NCBI RefSeq assembly: GCF_032854445.1
Contig: NC_088301.1
Coordinates: 37,375,187-37,435,186 of the forward strand
DNA: 60,000 nucleotides
Direction: 5' to 3'
DNA from: Liolophura sinensis
Lineage: Eukaryota > Mollusca > Polyplacophora > Chitonida > Chitonidae
A program made the translations under genes and the position numbers. Shown here piece by piece: positions 55,961-60,000 of the stretch; position 1 is the stretch's first letter, and each line of letters starts with the position of its first letter. The notes beneath the pieces were generated by a model, which was not told the DNA's origin, ran no database searches, and saw only the letters and a program-made list of their open reading frames with translations.

Positions 55961-56504
55961 TTGGTCAGATATGTGGAGAAATATGTTGATTCACCAAGCC
56001 TAGTGCATTGCAAACAAGTACAAACTCTGAAAAAAGTTGCATATTTGAAGTTTCAATATTTCAACAAAATTTTATTTGCCATCTTCATAATTGACGTTTC
56101 AATATTTATACAGTTTTAGGGTGAGTTACCTGACGTTAAATTACATCCACTTCTTCAGACTCAAGAACAATGTATGACTTTTATAAAGACAGATAGGTCT
56201 ATACATGTGTGTGGAAGGCCGCCAGGGGGTTTAACAGGAAACGCATTACTCCATACTTTCTCCAGCACACAACAAACACAAACATAGTTTATGCATTAAT
56301 CCAATTGTTTAATGCCACATTCCAGAATTTTTCACCAGTGGGAGGAGGAAACTAGAATGCCCACGGTAAAATCCAACCACTGACATGCACTTTCCCACAT
56401 ATGCACATAGGTATGCACACCATTCCTTCGGTATAATGCTTTGATATAATCAACGGAGGCCAAAATTGAGAGCGTAACCTCATAGGTCAAGAGTCAGATT
56501 TATT

Positions 56505-57005
56505 TCAACAGTGTTTTACATTGTACATAAGAATATTTCACTTATATGACTATAGCCAGCATTATGGTGAGAAGCCAAAGACCATCCACAGGTTGCTGCC
56601 ACACCTTCTGATGTCAACCGGAGAAGAAGCCACTCTGAGCTGGACTTGAACTCACAATTTATTTATTCATTTGATTAGCGTTTTATGCTGTACTTAAGCA
56701 TATTTCACTTATGCGATGGCAGCCAGCATTATGGTGGGAGGAAACCAAACATAACCCGAGGGAAACCCTCGATCTTTCACAGGTTGCTGAGGGACCTTCC
56801 CCACGTAAGGCCACAGAGGAAGCCATCATGAGCTGAACTTGAATTCACAGCGACCACACTGGTAAGAGGCTTCTGGATCATTGCGCCATGCTGGCATGTT
56901 AATTGTCTCTGCCACAGAGGCCCCAAACTCACAATGACCTTGTTGGTGTGAACCTGCTGTCATTGTGCTCTAGCATGCTTACCACTTGTCCACAGAGATC
57001 CCTGT
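56505..57005 (-). mobile_element. Older SINE interrupted by a younger SINE
   Basis: Left part 56505-56658 ends at GGACTTGAACTCACAA. The right part resumes after the inserted copy with AACTCACAATGACC and runs to CCACAGAGATCCC (about 57003), the tRNA-like head on the minus strand. Without the insert they form one SINE. Confidence 0.88.
56659..56925 (-). mobile_element. Younger SINE inserted in an older SINE
   Basis: Full-length minus-strand copy, from TTATTTATTCATTTGATT to the head complement GCCACAGAGGCCCC. It is flanked by the 10-bp target duplication AACTCACAAT at 56649-56658 and 56926-56935. Confidence 0.9.
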
Positions 57006-57062
57006 TACAGGTTTAAAGTTAATCCTTCAGAAAGCACAAACATTGAGATTGCAGTTGAAGAA

Positions 57063-57190
57063 AGAGTTGCAGGCATTTTGATAACTTTTATCAAATATAT
57101 TTGTTCTATATATATGATTGGTGTTTTACAATGTACTCAAGGACATTTCACTCACATGATGGCCAGCATTATGGAGAGAGGAAACCTTGG
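57063..57190 (-). mobile_element. SINE fragment with duplicated flank
   Basis: GTTGCAGGCATTTTGATAAC flank, then GATTGGTGTTTTACAATGTA and GATGGCCAGCATTATGG. The first 70 bp align without gaps to 55794-55863. Confidence 0.72.
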
Positions 57191-57879
57191 TAAGTAAATT
57201 TTATACATACATGTATACCAGCAGTAATAAATCAAACAAATCTAATCTGTAAAAAACTCAGATACATTCAATATGCATTGTTCATCTATCAGACAGCAGG
57301 GTTGACTTTGTCAACACACCCATACTTCATCTGATAACTTTAAAAACAGCAGTGCCCTCACAGCCAAGAAGCTGTAATATCAGACAAGAACATAGTAAAG
57401 TTGGCATATCGTCAGTTTGATAATCAGTTCATACCTGTACATTCTAACAGTTGTGGTTAGCTGGGTTTTTTTAATTTCAGATTAATGTCTTTGATCTAGG
57501 AGAAGAAATTGACAGAATTCATTATAATTTTGATTTGAATACCCATACTGTTAATATTTCTGTCCTGAACACACACAAAAATTGTACTGTCTTAATATGG
57601 TAGAAGATCTGCTGCTGCATTTTACACTGCCAGATGACAATTTAAAACATTGCCGTCAATAACTTGACATCCTATCAACAATGTTTACTGCTGTCTTTCT
57701 CTCAGGCCTCTCACTAAGTGAACAGCCCATATTAAAAGATGGGATGTCAAAACATTTTTACTGACTGACCCAAAGCCATCTACAATGTCGCAACAGCCTC
57801 AAATGTTCTCCATTATATACAATATTCCACATGAAATCTATGACAGAGAAAAGTTAAGGATACTAGAGCTCTGTTGTCA
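57191..57879. other. Intergenic, nothing recognised
   Basis: Between SINE remnants and the 100-bp tandem repeat; no exon, repeat or RNA gene seen. Confidence 0.5.
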
Positions 57880-58215
57880 TTGTTATCAACAGACACAGTG
57901 ATGTATTACAGATCTTTTTCTTATGGCACTGTCCCATTGATTCTTACAATCAAACAGTCTCCCTACCTATCAACAGACAGTGATGTATTACAGATCTTTT
58001 TCTTATGGCCATTGTCCCATTGGTTCTTACAATCAAACAGTCTCCCATCCTATCAACAGCCTCAGTATTCATACACACAGTGATGTATTACAGATCTGTT
58101 CTCTGTTATCACTGACCCACTGGTTCTTACAATCACACAGTCTCCCATCCTATCAACAGCCTCAGTACTCATACACACAGTGATGTATTACAGATCTGTT
58201 CTTATCATTCCACAA
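57880..58215. repeat. 100-bp tandem repeat, four units
   Basis: CAGTGATGTATTACAGATCT recurs with GTGATG at 57899, 57980, 58080 and 58180 (steps 81, 100, 100). The units share CCCA(T/C)TGGTTCTTACAATC and CCCATCCTATCAACAGCCTC. It lies just beyond the ARMC7 3' end. Confidence 0.9.
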
Positions 58216-58258
58216 AATGCCTTGGTACCGTACTTTACACATCTACAGAAGGCTGGAT

Positions 58259-58264
58259 TTTATT
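58259..58264 (-). terminator. Candidate poly(A) signal of ARMC7
   Basis: AATAAA on the minus strand only 15 nt after the stop codon. This would give a very short 3' UTR; other hexamers further down are possible. Confidence 0.35.
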
Positions 58265-58279
58265 TCATTACAATCTGCA

Positions 58280-58882
58280 TCACCTTGTGGTGAACTCTGA
58301 CCCTTTACCCTGTCTCTGTAGTTGTTGAGCATTCTCAATTTGGTCTTTGTTGCAGTAATCCTGTGGAAGAGAATTACAACATTCACATACGCGACTACAT
58401 TCATGTTTGTGTAATTTCTCTTGTGGCCTAAAAACAACCTTCAATTTTGTCCATCACTAAGCTACGTGTTTTGCCCAATTCTGAGAGTTCCATTGATCTT
58501 AAAAAAAGTAGAGTAAGGTTTACTTGGAACCTTAAAATTTATCCTACTGGAATTAGTTAAGTTTCAGCACCAAGAGTAATATTTTAATATAATTTTTTTC
58601 GACCTTTTTCGGCACTTTCGGGTACAGATAAAGGTGCCATGTAGAACACAATTTCCTGAGTTTGGAATCTTTTCAAAACTGAACTGCATTTATCAACATG
58701 ATTCCATCCTTAATAACTTTACCTTTAAAAATACTGTTGCTAAGTTGGATAGTCTTTTGTTCAAGGAATGGGAAAACCTCAGCATGCACTCCACTACAGG
58801 CAGGCTTGTAATTTCTGCAGGTGAACATAAAGAGAGCCATTTTAAACATGGTTTGAACAGTAAAGGGGGCATATCTGCCTTA

Positions 58883-58923
<41 letters not shown>

Positions 58924-59330
58924 GTATATGTGCCTGATATAAGCAACATTTAAAAGGCCACAAAATTCACCATTATGAATCACAGTGATCAACTTTGCCA
59001 AATTTCCATGCTTTCCCTTCAATATGTTTACGTGATTGGTGACAAATATATTCATACAATTTAAAGTGATTAATATGCAAATTATTTCAAGGATGAACCT
59101 GAAACAACTGAAGGCAGATACAACAGTCACAATGATCACCTTTGATATGGGTCTTAAAAAAAAGATATTGAAGTTTCTATTTATCGACCATTATTCCATA
59201 AACATATGTGATCACTGTTTTACATGGTAAACATTAAAATACACAATATTTAAATTTACCTGCTATTGATTCTGGTGTCACCAAAAACATGAGAGTTGTA
59301 ACGGCAGACAGGACGACTTCTTCATTTGGA
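58280..59330 (-). CDS. ARMC7: Armadillo repeat-containing protein 7 (ARMC7), 3' part, 3 exons
   Basis: Minus-strand exons in transcript order: 59330-59260, 58814-58723, 58360-58280 (stop TGA at 58282-58280). They read PNEEVVLSAVTTLMFLVTPE, then EITSLPVVECMLRFSHSLNK and RLSNLATVFLK, then DYCNKDQIENAQQLQRQGKG SEFTTR. The blocks S-PNEE-VLSA-TTLM, PVV-CMLRFS, RL-NLA-FL and DFC.. match vertebrate ARMC7, a small (about 200-residue) armadillo-fold protein of poorly known function. All borders are AG/GT and phases match (2, 1, 0). Upstream exons lie beyond 60000. The gene is tail-to-tail with the SVEP1-like gene, about 3 kb apart. Confidence 0.9.
58886..58914. repeat. (AT)n microsatellite in ARMC7 intron
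   Basis: About fourteen AT dinucleotides between the first two ARMC7 exons seen here. It explains the IYIYIYI runs in open frames of both strands. Confidence 0.9.
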
Positions 59331-60000
59331 CTGACAAGTAAAACAAAATTCTAAGCCTTGTTTTCATGGGTAGTAGAAATGAAGTCAAGCTGTCGCATTG
59401 TTAAGACCCTAGTAGTAATTCCAGAAATTAACTAGCCTGGAACCGTGGCATCAACTGTCATAGAGCTCTGTCAAAACTTCTCTGTGCATGGAAAAAGCTA
59501 AGTTGGTCCCACTATTTACGTAAATCTATCTATCTAAAGATTTTCCATCAAGGATGGAAAATGTGCACTAGATAAAATAGAAGGGTAAGTTTAAGACATA
59601 AAATAAGCATCAAAAAAAAAAATACTTTCTTGCATATTTTATTTCATTCTACACATTGTCATAATGTTTATTTTAAAGTTACTTTTCATGACTTCTTTAA
59701 GCATAGTTTTAAGAATTATTCACACTAAATTAAGAACAAGTTTATGGCTAGCTTCTGTGATTCTGGGAATATTGGGGCAGTCACCCAGGTTAAGTGAAAG
59801 GGGACAATGTTAAGACAAAAGCAGTATAATAGCAAATTAACCATTTTCACACAGTTGCATACAGGTCTCAAACCTGCCTCAGCCATTCCAAATCTATCAA
59901 TGTTTATACTGTATTTCACCTAAAATTTACCATTTTTCAAGTATTTTTCTGGATTTTGACTGATTCATCAACCTTATTTGGCAACTTAAGAGAACTTTGT
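59331..60000 (-). other. Presumed ARMC7 intron, nothing recognised
   Basis: The preceding exon of ARMC7 must end in phase 2 and is not visible here. No open frame on the minus strand resembles an armadillo repeat. Confidence 0.55.

Noticed and set aside
58693-59139. 148-codon minus-strand open frame
   Set aside because: Only its 92-nt part at 58723-58814 is a real ARMC7 exon; the rest is intron, including an (AT)n run.

Overview
The window reads as nuclear DNA of an invertebrate animal. It is AT-rich, its genes are cut into small exons with GT..AG introns, and the introns are long and full of transposon relics. A tRNA-derived SINE present in at least a dozen copies, a Tc1 transposon and a Penelope-type relic suggest a lophotrochozoan, perhaps a mollusc or brachiopod. 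That placement comes from remembered repeat types, not a search. Three protein genes were assembled exon by exon from splice sites, reading phase and family motifs.

(1) About 2.9-25.1 kb, plus strand: the 3' part of a CENP-C gene (inner kinetochore protein). Fourteen exons join in one frame for 1177 residues and end in the CENP-C nucleosome-binding motif and the C-terminal cupin dimerisation domain. The 5' end lies outside the window or was not recognised. An intact Tc1-like DNA transposon sits just upstream (1238-2782), and the introns hold two foldback/MITE-like elements and several SINEs.

(2) 25.1-31.4 kb: intergenic, with a 46-bp minisatellite, a T28 tract and one copy of a dispersed repeat.

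(3) 31.4-55.3 kb, plus strand: a SVEP1/polydom-like secreted adhesion protein. The order is signal peptide, vWA, Cys-rich and ephrin-receptor-like modules, three sushi (CCP) modules, two HYR modules, a six-Cys CCP and a SVEP1-type linker. A 200-N assembly gap follows, then one giant exon with about 26 CCP modules, three more single-exon CCPs, three EGF modules and a short tail. The EGF array and pentraxin domain that vertebrate SVEP1 carries between these halves are not seen. The 2.4 kb after the gap is riddled with frameshifts that look like assembly errors. The vWA domain is split by an intron carrying a broken Penelope-type reverse transcriptase, and other introns hold an 86-bp tandem array and a large 42-bp minisatellite.

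(4) 55.4-60.0 kb: SINEs (one nested in another), a 100-bp tandem repeat and, on the minus strand, the last three exons of ARMC7 (58280-59330), tail-to-tail with the SVEP1-like gene.

No structural RNA gene, CRISPR array or wholly new system could be supported. The most interesting points are the SVEP1-like locus (gap, giant exon, frameshift cluster), the CENP-C sequence features and the layered repeats.
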